Shown piece by piece: positions 34,332 through 43,167 of a stretch of DNA of 64,000 nt (its first letter is position 1; each line of letters opens with the position of its first letter). A model generated the notes under the pieces. It was not told the origin of the DNA, ran no database searches, and worked only from the letters and a program-made list of their open reading frames with translations. Made by a program: the position numbers and the translations under genes. The stretch is taken from positions 1,971,501 to 2,035,500 of the forward strand of contig NZ_AP019791.1 in assembly GCF_007164525.1 (NCBI RefSeq), read 5' to 3'. The stretch is from Rubrobacter xylanophilus (GTDB lineage: Bacteria; Actinomycetota; Rubrobacteria; Rubrobacterales; Rubrobacteraceae).

Positions 34332-35636
34332 TCACAGACCGACGATGATCCACTCCGGAACTCGAAGCCCCGCCGGCATCCCCGGCAGGTACTGAACTGC
34401 AACGCCCAAACTCAACAACACGGCGATCACGCCTATGGCCGGCCCCCGCCCGGCCCGGAAAGGCCGCTCCATCCCGGGCTCCCTGCGACGCAGAACGAGA
34501 AACGAGACCGCCACGAGCAGGTAGGCCACGACTATCCCCAGCCCTCCGGCGTTGACCAGCCAGACCAGGGCACTCTCACCGAAGAGAGGCGCGACCACGG
34601 AGAGAGCACCCACCAGCAGGACGGCGTTCGCCGGGGTCCGGTAGCGAGGATGCAGGCGTCCCAGCCACCCCGGCAGCATCCCGGACTCCGCCATGGCGTA
34701 AAGGATCCGGCTGGCGCCGACCATGAACCCGTTCCAGCTCGTGAGTATCCCCGCTATGCCGCCCAGGATCAAAATGTTGGAGAAGAGCCCGCTCCCGAAG
34801 AGATCGCCCATGGCATCCGCGGTGGCGAGCTCGGCATTCGCCAGCTGAGACGGGTCCATGGCGGAAGAGACGCCCGCGATGATCAGGATGTACCACCCCG
34901 CAGCCATGAGGACCGAGACCACGAGCAGCAAGCCTATCTGCCGGTAGGGCAGGTTCACCTCCTCGGCCGACTGCGGGATGACGTCGAACCCGACGAACAG
35001 GAAGGGCGTCATGATCAGCACCGAAAGCACCCCGGCCACTCCGCCGCTGAACAGCGGCCGGAAGTTCTCCGCCTCACCTCCCACGAAAACCCCCGTAAGA
35101 AGCAACACCCCTACCGCGAACAGAAACAACACCGAGGCCATCTGGAAGACGGCCGAGGGTCTTATCCCCACGTAGTTGAGCAGGGTGATGACCACCGCCC
35201 CGATCACACCCACCGCCACCCAGCTCGCATACACTTCGTATCCCGCCACTTCCCACAAGAACCCGGCCCTGTACCCGGGGAAGAGGTACTGCACGGTCGT
35301 CGGCAAGGCAACAGCCTCGAAGGCGACCACCGAAACGTAGCCGAGGGCTATGGCCCAGGACGCGACGAACGCCCACCTCGCTCCGAGAGCCCGCCAGGCG
35401 TAGTTGTGCTCGCCGCCGACCCTCGGCATGGCCGAAACCAGTTCAGCATAGGTCAGACCGACGAAGACCACCAGTACTCCCCCAAGGAGGAAGGCGAGTA
35501 TCGCTCCCAGGCTCCCCGCCTCCCGCAACCAGGTGCCAGTGAGGACTACCCACCCGAAACCGATCATGGCACCGAACGCCAGGGCGATCACGTCGCGCCG
35601 CCCGAGCACCCGTACGAAGCTCTCCCGCTCGTTCAT
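34332..35636 (-). CDS. APC-superfamily amino acid/GABA permease, C-terminus cut by an in-frame TGA
   Basis: A 434-residue APC permease with about eleven helices; FGAMIGFGWVVLTGTWL in helix 1 and the PRVGGEHNYAWRALG loop are family features. Its place between gabD and gabT points to GABA as substrate. The reading frame ends with EWIIVGL-TGA in the middle of what should be the last helix; read on in the same frame it continues TLAGLVFVVRMRVPEYDAGS to a second TGA at 34269-34271. A single change of TGG (Trp) to TGA explains this. The truncated protein would lack part of helix 12 and may be impaired. Confidence 0.88.
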   Translation of the reverse strand: MNERESFVRVLGRRDVIALAFGAMIGFGWVVLTGTWLREAGSLGAILAFLLGGVLVVFVGLTYAELVSAMPRVGGEHNYAWRALGARWAFVASWAIALGYVSVVAFEAVALPTTVQYLFPGYRAGFLWEVAGYEVYASWVAVGVIGAVVITLLNYVGIRPSAVFQMASVLFLFAVGVLLLTGVFVGGEAENFRPLFSGGVAGVLSVLIMTPFLFVGFDVIPQSAEEVNLPYRQIGLLLVVSVLMAAGWYILIIAGVSSAMDPSQLANAELATADAMGDLFGSGLFSNILILGGIAGILTSWNGFMVGASRILYAMAESGMLPGWLGRLHPRYRTPANAVLLVGALSVVAPLFGESALVWLVNAGGLGIVVAYLLVAVSFLVLRRREPGMERPFRAGRGPAIGVIAVLLSLGVAVQYLPGMPAGLRVPEWIIVGL

Positions 35637-35668
35637 GCTTCTCCCCCCTTCACCGCTCGCCTACCGGC

Positions 35669-37117
35669 TCAGGAAGAACTACCCAACCCTCCCAAAGATA
35701 CGTACTTGACGTCAAGGTACTCCTCTATGCCCCAGTGTCCCCCTTCTCTCCCGAAGCCGCTCTCCTTGAGGCCCCCGAAGGGCGCCTGCGCGGTGGAGGG
35801 CAGCCCGTCGTTGGCCCCGAGTATCCCGTACTGGAGCTTCTCGGCGAGCCTCATGACCCTCCCAACGTCCCGGGTGTAGTAGTAGCCGGCGAGCCCGTAG
35901 GCCGTGGCGTTGGCCCGCTCTATCACCTCCTCCTCGCTCTCGAAGGACGCGAGCGCCGCCACCGGACCGAAGGTCTCCTCCCTGAAGACGAGCATGCTCT
36001 CGTCGGCCCCCGCGAGCACGGTGGGCGCGAAGAAGTAGCCCCCTTCCCCGGAGAGCCTCTCGCCCCCGAGCAGGACCTTCGCCCCTCTCCGCCTCGCATC
36101 CTCCACGTGCCGCTCGACTTTCTCCACGGCCTCGGGCCCGATGAGCGGCCCGACCTCGACGCCCTCCTCGAGCCCGTCGCCGACCTTCATCGCGGCCATC
36201 CTCTCGGTAAGCCTGCGCGCGAACTCCTCCATCACCCCCCGCTGCACGAAGATGCGGTTGGCGCACACGCAGGTCTGGCCCATGTTGCGCATCTTGGAGA
36301 CCAGAGCCCCCTCCACAGCCGCATCGAGGTCGGCGTCCTCGAAGACGATGAAGGGAGCATGCCCCCCGAGCTCTAAAGAGAGCCGCTTCATGGTCCCGGC
36401 CGCCTGCCGCATCAGGAGCTTCCCGACCTCCGTGGAGCCGGTGAACGAGAGCTTGCGCACCCTGCGGTCCTCCATCACAGGACGCATCATCTCCCCAGGG
36501 TCGGTCCCCACGACGACCGAGAGCAGACCCCGGGGAAGCCCGGCCTCCTCGAAGATGCGGGCCAGCTCCAGCGCAGAGAGCGGGGTGAGCTCCGAGGGCT
36601 TTATGACCATCGCGCAGCCGGCGGCCAGGGCGGGGGCGAGCTTGCGCGTGATCATGGCCGCCGGGAAGTTCCACGGCGTGATCGCCGCCGCCACCCCAAC
36701 GGGACGCTTTAGCACGAGTATGCGCTTGTCCCTGAAGCTCGCGGGTACACTCTCCCCGTAGACGCGCTTGCCCTCCTCGGCAAACCACTCCACGAACGAG
36801 GCGGCATAAGCGATCTCACCCCGGCTCTCAGAGAGCGGCTTGCCCTGCTCGAGCGTCATCACCCGCGCCAGATGCTCGGCCCTCTCCCGCATGAGCCCCG
36901 CCGCCCGCCACAATACAGAGGCCCGCTCGTAGGCCGTGGCCTCCTCCCAGCCCCGCTGGACCGCAACGGCAGCCTCCACCGCCCGCCGCATCTCCTCAGC
37001 CCCCCCGTCCGGCAGAACGGCAACCACCCGCCCGCTCGCCGGGTTCTCCACCTCGAAGGTGCGGCCCGTGGACGCCTCCCCCATCCACTCGCCACCCACA
37101 TAGAGCTCCTCGATCAT
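35669..37117 (-). CDS. gabD: NAD(P)-dependent succinate-semialdehyde dehydrogenase
   Basis: A 482-residue aldehyde dehydrogenase with TPWNFPAAMITRKLAPALAAG, the SFTGSTEVGK cofactor loop, catalytic Glu in LELGGHAPFIVF and catalytic Cys in NMGQTCVCANR, where the VCANR ending is characteristic of succinate-semialdehyde dehydrogenases. ATG 37117 gives the standard N-terminus (LYVGGEW) with GGAG about 9 nt upstream; a TTG at 37132 would add five residues. It is first in gabD-permease-gabT. Confidence 0.92.
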   Translation of the reverse strand: MIEELYVGGEWMGEASTGRTFEVENPASGRVVAVLPDGGAEEMRRAVEAAVAVQRGWEEATAYERASVLWRAAGLMRERAEHLARVMTLEQGKPLSESRGEIAYAASFVEWFAEEGKRVYGESVPASFRDKRILVLKRPVGVAAAITPWNFPAAMITRKLAPALAAGCAMVIKPSELTPLSALELARIFEEAGLPRGLLSVVVGTDPGEMMRPVMEDRRVRKLSFTGSTEVGKLLMRQAAGTMKRLSLELGGHAPFIVFEDADLDAAVEGALVSKMRNMGQTCVCANRIFVQRGVMEEFARRLTERMAAMKVGDGLEEGVEVGPLIGPEAVEKVERHVEDARRRGAKVLLGGERLSGEGGYFFAPTVLAGADESMLVFREETFGPVAALASFESEEEVIERANATAYGLAGYYYTRDVGRVMRLAEKLQYGILGANDGLPSTAQAPFGGLKESGFGREGGHWGIEEYLDVKYVSLGGLGSSS

Positions 37118-37230
37118 CCGAACCGTCTCCAAAAGCTCCCCTCCACAAAACGTAACCCGATATTACTGTCAAATTGAGGTTTTCCAGTATAGCTGTATTT
37201 CAGGTGGCCCGTCGGGGCGGGGGTTTGGGG

Positions 37231-38628
37231 TCAGGGGTTGTGTTCCGGTTCTTCCCCGGCCGTCTGCGGGCGCGTCAGGAGGCTCACGCCCACGAAGACG
37301 AGGAGGCTCGAGAGCATACCGACGTAGATGGGGGAGTTGGCGAGCAGGCCCTGCCAGAGCATGAGCGCGACGACCACGGCGCTGCTCACCAGCATGGAGA
37401 CCAGCGCCCCGGCCCCCGTCGCGCGCCGCCAGAAGAGCGCCCCGATGATGGGCACGAAGAGCGCTCCGGTGAGCAGGTTGTACGCGACGGTGAGCGCGGC
37501 CACGACGTTCTGGACGGCGAGCGAGATGGCGAGCACGGCTACGCCGACGACGAGGGTGAAGACGCGGCTCTCACCGAGGTCGCTGCGGCCCTCGCGGGCG
37601 ATGATCCCGGCGTAGACGTCGTTGGCGAGGATCGTCGAGGAGGCAAGGAGCCCCGCGCTCGCCGTGGACATGACCGCCGCGAGCGCGGCGGCGAGCACGA
37701 GGCCGAGGAGCCCCGCGGGCAGCACCTCGCTCGCCACGCGGGCGAAGGCGTTGTCCGTGACCTGGAGGTCCGGGACGAGGGCCCGGGCCGCCGTCCCGAT
37801 GAGGGCGCCCGCGAGCCCGTAGAGCAGGCAGTAGAGTCCGGCTGTGAGGCCGCCCCAGCGGGCCACGGGCGCGCTGCGGGCGGTGAAGACCCGCTGCCAG
37901 ATGTCCTGCCCGATCATGAGCCCGAAGAAGAACAGCAGGAAGTAGGTGAAGATCGTGCCCCATCCGATGGAGGCGAGGTCGAAGTAGGAGGCCGGAAGCT
38001 CCGCGCGCATCCCCGAGAGGCCGCCGGCGCGCGTAACGGCGAGGGGCAGGAGGGCGAAGAAGATACCCACGGTCATCACGCAGAACTGCAGGAAGTCCGT
38101 GAGGGTGATCGACCACATCCCGCCCGCGACCGAGTAGGCGACCACGACGCCTCCGGCGACCAGGATAGCGACCGCCGGCGGCAGGCCGAGGACGACGTCG
38201 AAGACCGTGCCGATGGCGATGGTCGAGGTCACGGCGATCATCAGGGCGTAGGAGGCGACGATGATCGCGGAGATCAGGCGCGCCGAGGGCCCGTAGCGCA
38301 GCCCCAGCATCTCCGAGACGGTGTAGACCCCGAGCCTGCTGAGGCGGGTGGAGAGCAAGAGCCCCAGCGCGATGATGCCGAGCCCGATCATGAAGACGAG
38401 CCACATCCCCGAGACGCCGTTCTCGTAGCCGAGGGCCACCGTGCCGATCGTCGAGGCCCCGCCGAGCACCACCGCGCTCAAAGTCCCGATGTACAGCAGC
38501 GGCCCCAGCCTCCGTCCGGCCACCAGGTAGTCGTCGGCGCTGCGGGCGCGCCGGAGCCCCCAGTACCCCGCCGCGATCATGACGGCGAAGTAGAGCCCGA
38601 TGGCCAGGTAGTCGAGGGCGCTAACCAA
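37231..38628 (-). CDS. Sodium:solute symporter (SSS) family transporter
   Basis: A 465-residue membrane protein with about 13 helices. GLRRARSADDYLVAGRRLGP, LGGASTIGTVALGYENGVSGMWL and AAVMSTASAGLLASSTILANDVY are SSS-family motifs, the last carrying the conserved sodium-site serines. Start at TTG 38628 overlaps the speB stop by 8 nt. It is the last gene of a four-gene operon; the solute may be the amine or acid product of the two hydrolases upstream. Confidence 0.9.
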   Translation of the reverse strand: MVSALDYLAIGLYFAVMIAAGYWGLRRARSADDYLVAGRRLGPLLYIGTLSAVVLGGASTIGTVALGYENGVSGMWLVFMIGLGIIALGLLLSTRLSRLGVYTVSEMLGLRYGPSARLISAIIVASYALMIAVTSTIAIGTVFDVVLGLPPAVAILVAGGVVVAYSVAGGMWSITLTDFLQFCVMTVGIFFALLPLAVTRAGGLSGMRAELPASYFDLASIGWGTIFTYFLLFFFGLMIGQDIWQRVFTARSAPVARWGGLTAGLYCLLYGLAGALIGTAARALVPDLQVTDNAFARVASEVLPAGLLGLVLAAALAAVMSTASAGLLASSTILANDVYAGIIAREGRSDLGESRVFTLVVGVAVLAISLAVQNVVAALTVAYNLLTGALFVPIIGALFWRRATGAGALVSMLVSSAVVVALMLWQGLLANSPIYVGMLSSLLVFVGVSLLTRPQTAGEEPEHNP

Positions 38629-39574
38629 GGCTCTTCTTCCTCAGAGCGTGAAGGCTCAGGAGCTCGTGGGCGATGTTCGCCGCGAGGAGCGCCGTGATCT
38701 GGCCCGGCGAATCGTAGGCCGGGGCCACCTCGACCACGTCGCAGCCCACGATCTCGAGCCCCGCAAGCCCCCGCACGAGCTCCTGCGCCTCCCTGCTCGT
38801 AAAGCCCCCGATCTCCGGCGTCCCTGTCCCCGGCGCGTACGCCGGGTCCACGAAGTCCACGTCGAAGGAGACGTACGCCTTCGCCTCCCCCACCCGCTCG
38901 CGGATGCGCTCTATGACCGCCGGGATGCCGAGCTCCCTCACCTCGTCGGTCGGCACGAGGTCGAAGCCCATCTCGCGGGCGTCCTCCCAGTCGCGCTCGT
39001 CGTAGATCGAGCCGCGCATCCCCACCTGAACCGAGCGCGAGGGATCGAGCAACCCCTCCTCGACCGCCCGCCTGAACGGCGTCCCGTGCGTGTGCCTCAC
39101 CCCGAAGTAGGCGTCCCAGGTGTCCGGATGCGAGTCGAACTGCACCAGCGCCAGCGGCCCGTGCGCTCTGGCCGCCGCCCGGAGCTCCGGCAGCGCGATG
39201 GAGTGGTCGCCGCCGAGCACCACCGGGAAGACTCCGGCCTCGTGCAGGGGGGCGAGCCCTTCTTCGATGCGCGCGTAGCTCTCCTCGATGTAGCCGGGGA
39301 CGACCGGCACGTCGCCGTAGTCTATGACCGAGAGGTAGTCGAAGATGGTCACGCCGAGGGAGGGGTTGTGGCGCCTCAAGAGGTGCGAGACGCTCCTTAT
39401 CGCCTCGGGGCCGAAGCGCGCCCCGACGCGGAAGGTGGCCCCCGTGTCGAAGGGCGCGCCGACGACGGCGGCGTCGGCGTTGTCGAGGTCCCTGGTGTGG
39501 GGCAGGCGCATGAAGGTGCGCACCCCCGAGAAGCGCGGGGTTTCGAAAGAGTCCGCCGGTTCGTAGCGGGTCAT
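38621..39574 (-). CDS. speB: Agmatinase / ureohydrolase family protein
   Basis: A 317-residue ureohydrolase starting at ATG 39574 with AAGGAGG 6 nt upstream. The bimetal ligands are H124 (GGDHSI), D147, H149 and D151 (FDSHPDTWD, where Ser replaces the usual Ala), D238 and D240 (SFDVDFVDP). YFGVRHTHGTPFRRAVEEGLL closely follows actinobacterial agmatinases. Agmatine to putrescine plus urea is the leading call, but guanidinobutyrate, guanidinopropionate or guanidine hydrolysis cannot be excluded, particularly given the PucR and NCS1 neighbours. Confidence 0.9.
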   Translation of the reverse strand: MTRYEPADSFETPRFSGVRTFMRLPHTRDLDNADAAVVGAPFDTGATFRVGARFGPEAIRSVSHLLRRHNPSLGVTIFDYLSVIDYGDVPVVPGYIEESYARIEEGLAPLHEAGVFPVVLGGDHSIALPELRAAARAHGPLALVQFDSHPDTWDAYFGVRHTHGTPFRRAVEEGLLDPSRSVQVGMRGSIYDERDWEDAREMGFDLVPTDEVRELGIPAVIERIRERVGEAKAYVSFDVDFVDPAYAPGTGTPEIGGFTSREAQELVRGLAGLEIVGCDVVEVAPAYDSPGQITALLAANIAHELLSLHALRKKSLG

Positions 39575-39603
39575 GTCCGTCCTCCTTCCCGCAGGGTCGT
39601 ACA

Positions 39604-40278
39604 TCAGGATTCGGGCGTCAGCTCCAGGGCCACGGCCCGCACCGGGGCGCCGTCGGCTTCGCCGAGCCTGAGCGGCAGCAGGCTGAGGAGGGGATCCGGG
39701 AACTCCAACGCCCCCAGGTTCGCGAGGTTCTCCGCGATCACGCCGCCCGCCCCCAGTATGATCCGGTGCACGGGGTAGCCCTCCGGGTGCGGGCCTTCCG
39801 CGACCGTCTCGTCCACGCTGAGGGCGTCTATGGCGACCGTCCTCACCCCGGCCTCGATCAGCATCCGCGCCGCCCCGGGGTCCAGGAAAGGGTGGTCGTA
39901 GTAGAGCGGGGTGCCGTAATGCTCCTCCCAGCCGGTGCGGACCACCGCTATGACGCCTCCGGAGAACCGGGCCCGATAGGGCCTCAGGTCTCCGGCGGTT
40001 ATGCGCTCGCGCGGCCCCTTGCCGCGGACGTCCAGCACGGCGGCGGGACCGACGAAGAGGCCGGGGTCCAGCTCGTCCACGCTCGGCCCGCCCGCGATGA
40101 AGTGGTAAGGCGCGTCCACGTGGGTGCCCGAGTGTGAGCCCATGCGGATCCCGAGCACGTTCACCCCTTCCTCTTCGAGGGTCGCCGCGGGCTCGAAACG
40201 GACCTCGGGATCCCCCGGGTAGACCTGCATACCGGGCTCCACCCGCCGGGAGAGGTCCACGACGCGCCCGATCCTCAC
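39604..40278 (-). CDS. Cyclase-family (KynB-like) metal-dependent hydrolase
   Basis: A 224-residue protein from GTG 40278, overlapping the permease stop (GTGA). The metal motif SHSGTHVDAPYHF near residue 45-57 defines the cyclase/kynurenine-formamidase/isatin-hydrolase family, whose members open amide or lactam bonds. YPVHRIILGAGGVIAENL and AIDALSVDET are further family features. No tryptophan-catabolic genes are nearby, so kynurenine formamidase activity is not implied; an amide or ureide linked to the agmatinase-like enzyme is more consistent with the operon. Confidence 0.85.
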   Translation of the reverse strand: MRIGRVVDLSRRVEPGMQVYPGDPEVRFEPAATLEEEGVNVLGIRMGSHSGTHVDAPYHFIAGGPSVDELDPGLFVGPAAVLDVRGKGPRERITAGDLRPYRARFSGGVIAVVRTGWEEHYGTPLYYDHPFLDPGAARMLIEAGVRTVAIDALSVDETVAEGPHPEGYPVHRIILGAGGVIAENLANLGALEFPDPLLSLLPLRLGEADGAPVRAVALELTPES

Positions 40279-41615
40279 TTCTCCGATCCTCCGCCGAGCC
40301 GGTTCGCCGCCAGGCGGACGGCCGAGTAGAGGACGAAGGTCGCCACGAAGCCCGGCACCGTCGCCCCGAAGGGCGGCGGAGAGATCTGGGTCCAGTAGAA
40401 CACGAGCGCGGCCCCGGCCGCGTAGGCCGCCCAGGCGGCCACGCTGTAGCCGCCGGTGTACCAGTAGGCACCCCGTTGCTTGTCGAGCATCGCCTCCGGA
40501 TCGTAGCTGCCGCGCTTGAACACGAAGTAGTCGGCGAGCATGATCGCGAAAACCGGGACGAAGAAGGTCCCGATGAGCAGCAGAAAGTCCAGAAAGCGGT
40601 CCAGGATGCCCTGCCACGTCGCGCCGAGGATGGAGATCACCCCGATGATCAGGGCCGTCCTCGGAAAGCTGGCCCGCGGCCGCAGGTCCAGGTATGACAT
40701 GGTCATACCGTACACCACGAGCGTGTTGGTCGCCATCACGGAGAGGAAGACCACCACGGCGGCGGGCAGCCCGAAGTTCTCGACCAGAACGCGGGGATCG
40801 AAGCCCTGCCGCTCCCCGCCGGAGAGCAGGGCGTAGGCCGCGGCGGTGACGCCGAGGCTCATGGAGATGGAGGTGGAGGCCGTGTAGCCTACCACGGTGC
40901 CGAAGATGCCCCCCAACTGCGAGCGGGCGTTGCGGTTGAAGTCCGCGGCGAGAACGGTCCACGAGATGGCGGTGGCCACGACCACGTCGAAGGCGATGGC
41001 GAGGGTCATCCCGGTCTGCGGGTCGCCCGGTATGGCGGCGAAGCGGGCGAACCCGTAGGAGGAGAAGGCCCGGTAGAAGACGTAGGCGGCTAGCAGGAGC
41101 ATGACCGCGGCCATGAGGGGCTCCACCCGCTCTATGCCGCGATGCCCGAAGAGCGCCAGCAAGACTACAACGCTCTGGCAAAGCACGGTGAAGAGCACCA
41201 CATTGGAGAAGCCGGTGAACGACGCCACGGCGTAGTCCACGGCTATCCCGGCGAGCAACGCCTGCACCCAGCTCCAGCCCATGAGCACGACCAGGTTGAG
41301 CACCCCGGGCAGCTTCCCGCCCCGCACCCCGAAGGCCCCGCGGGTGAGGACCATCGTGGGCAGCCCGGTCCTGGTCCCCATGCAGCCGACCAGGGCGAGC
41401 ACCAGCACGCCGACGAGGGTCCCCGCGAGGATCACGGCGAGCGCCCCCATGTAGGGCACCCCCGGCACGAAGAGGGTGCCGGTGAGCAGCGTGGTCACCA
41501 CCATGTTGGCCGCGAGCCAGAGCATGACCGTGCGGCCGAAGCCCATCGTCCGCTCGGCGCCGGCCTCCTGCTCCACGGAATCGTGCCCCAGCTTCGAGAT
41601 CACCCGCTGCAACAT
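40275..41615 (-). CDS. NCS1-family permease (purine/cytosine/allantoin/hydantoin type)
   Basis: A 446-residue membrane protein with twelve predicted helices. RTMGFGRTVMLWLAANM, the LPTMVLTRGAFGVRGGKLP loop, and VLAADFNRNARS are NCS1 hallmarks; these proteins import nucleobases and related heterocycles with Na+ or H+. First gene of the operon and divergent from pucR, which supports a nitrogen-rich ring or ureide as inducer and substrate. ATG 41615. Confidence 0.9.
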   Translation of the reverse strand: MLQRVISKLGHDSVEQEAGAERTMGFGRTVMLWLAANMVVTTLLTGTLFVPGVPYMGALAVILAGTLVGVLVLALVGCMGTRTGLPTMVLTRGAFGVRGGKLPGVLNLVVLMGWSWVQALLAGIAVDYAVASFTGFSNVVLFTVLCQSVVVLLALFGHRGIERVEPLMAAVMLLLAAYVFYRAFSSYGFARFAAIPGDPQTGMTLAIAFDVVVATAISWTVLAADFNRNARSQLGGIFGTVVGYTASTSISMSLGVTAAAYALLSGGERQGFDPRVLVENFGLPAAVVVFLSVMATNTLVVYGMTMSYLDLRPRASFPRTALIIGVISILGATWQGILDRFLDFLLLIGTFFVPVFAIMLADYFVFKRGSYDPEAMLDKQRGAYWYTGGYSVAAWAAYAAGAALVFYWTQISPPPFGATVPGFVATFVLYSAVRLAANRLGGGSEK

Positions 41616-41727
41616 GCCTCTCCTCCCGCCGGACTACCGGGGGATTCTAGGCGCGCGGGCACGCCCGCCGTCAACGGAGAAAGACACCGCATGGCGGATC
41701 GTCTGTTGTAGGATCATACGATGAGAG

Positions 41728-43167
41728 ATGGAGCCTGAGACCCCCATTACCCTGAGGGACTTCGTGGAGGACGGGGAGCTCGGCCTGGAGGTCGTCGTCG
41801 GCGGGGATCTTCTGGGCCGGCCGGTGAGCTGGGTCCACGTCACGGAGCTCCTGGACCCTGCTCCGTACATGACGGGCGGGGAGCTGATCCTCTCGGCGGG
41901 CGTCTGGAGCGCCCGGGGCGGGCGCAGCGACGTCTTCGTCGGGGGCCTGGTACGCGGCGGGGCGGTGGCCCTGGGATGGGGGCTGCTCTACGGGGACGAG
42001 GGAGTGCCGGAGAACGTCGTCCGGGCCTGCCGGTCCGCCGGGCTGCCGCTGCTCGCGGTGCCGGTGCGCACCCCGTTCATAGCGGTGGGGCGGTGGTTCT
42101 TCGAGCGGCTGCAGGAACGCCGGGAGGCGGCCCTGAGGGAGACGGCCGCCCGGAGCGAGCGTCTGGTCCGGGCGATCTCTGCGCTGCCGGGAGGGGTGCG
42201 GGGGATCCTGCAGGAGCTGCGCGGAATGCTGAGCCGGGAGGTCCGCTTCACGGAAACCGCGGGGACCGCCGATCCCGGGTGGAGCTCTTTTCCCGTGGAT
42301 GCCGGGGGCTCGCGGCGGGGAAGCCTCCTGGTGGAGGGGGCGGAGCTCTCAACCCGGGATCTCACCACCATCCACCAGGCACTGCCGCTGCTGGGCTTCG
42401 TAATATCCTACGAGCGCGAGCTGCGGGAGGCGGAGCTCCGGCTGGCCGGGGAGCTCATCGAGGCGGTGCTCTCCCGCCGCAGCCGCTTCGCCGCCGGGAG
42501 GCTCGGCGCCTACGGCCTGGACCCGGAGGGGGCCTTCTTCGGGGCCGCGGTCCTGGGGGAGGGCGCGGGTACGGAGGCGGCGCGCCGGGCGCTCGCGGCG
42601 GCCGGCCTGCGGGCGGTGGCCGCCTCCTGGCGCGGCTCGGTGTACGCCGCCGTCCAGCCGGAGGATGGAACATCCCCGGAGGCGGCCGCCCGGGCGCTCG
42701 CGGCGGCGTTCGGGAGCGGGGCGGCGGTGGGCGTCGGTGGCCGGGGGGTGGGCGTGGAGGGGCTGCGGCGCAGCCTGATCCAGGCGCGGCAGGCCGCGGG
42801 CCTGGCCCGGATGCAGCGACCCCCGGAGGGCTACGTGGTCTACGAGCGCGCCGAATCCCACGCGCTGCTGCTCGCCCTGCAGGACGAGGAAGTCCTGGCC
42901 GCCTTCCGCGACGCGCTGCTCGGCCCCCTGGAGGCGTACGACGCCGCCCACGGCACCGCCCTGCTCGAGACCCTGAAGGAGTTTCTTGCCTCGGGCGGCC
43001 GCTGGCAGGAGACGGCCCACAGGCTGCACATCCACGTCAACACCCTCCGCCACCGGCTCGCCCGCTGCGAGGAGCTCACAGGGAGGTCCCTCTCCTCGAT
43101 GGACGACCGGGTGGACCTCTACCTGGCCCTGCGGACCAGGGAGGGCGTCCGGGGAGCGGAGCCCTAG
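41728..43167 (+). CDS. PucR-family transcriptional regulator
   Basis: A 479-residue regulator with an N-terminal PucR-type sensory domain (LGRPVSWVHVTELLDPAPYMTGGELIL, about residues 29-56), a middle GGDEF-like domain and a C-terminal helix-turn-helix (WQETAHRLHIHVNTLRHRL, about 425-445). PucR proteins activate purine or other nitrogen-compound catabolism. It diverges, across 112 nt, from the NCS1-cyclase-ureohydrolase-SSS operon, its likely target. Its stop overlaps the ald stop (CTAG). Confidence 0.92.
   Translation: MEPETPITLRDFVEDGELGLEVVVGGDLLGRPVSWVHVTELLDPAPYMTGGELILSAGVWSARGGRSDVFVGGLVRGGAVALGWGLLYGDEGVPENVVRACRSAGLPLLAVPVRTPFIAVGRWFFERLQERREAALRETAARSERLVRAISALPGGVRGILQELRGMLSREVRFTETAGTADPGWSSFPVDAGGSRRGSLLVEGAELSTRDLTTIHQALPLLGFVISYERELREAELRLAGELIEAVLSRRSRFAAGRLGAYGLDPEGAFFGAAVLGEGAGTEAARRALAAAGLRAVAASWRGSVYAAVQPEDGTSPEAAARALAAAFGSGAAVGVGGRGVGVEGLRRSLIQARQAAGLARMQRPPEGYVVYERAESHALLLALQDEEVLAAFRDALLGPLEAYDAAHGTALLETLKEFLASGGRWQETAHRLHIHVNTLRHRLARCEELTGRSLSSMDDRVDLYLALRTREGVRGAEP

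Noticed and set aside
34269-34334. Selenocysteine or general TGA recoding as the cause of the permease stop
   Set aside because: Many other genes here end normally at TGA and no SECIS-like or special structure is evident; a mutation or error is simpler.
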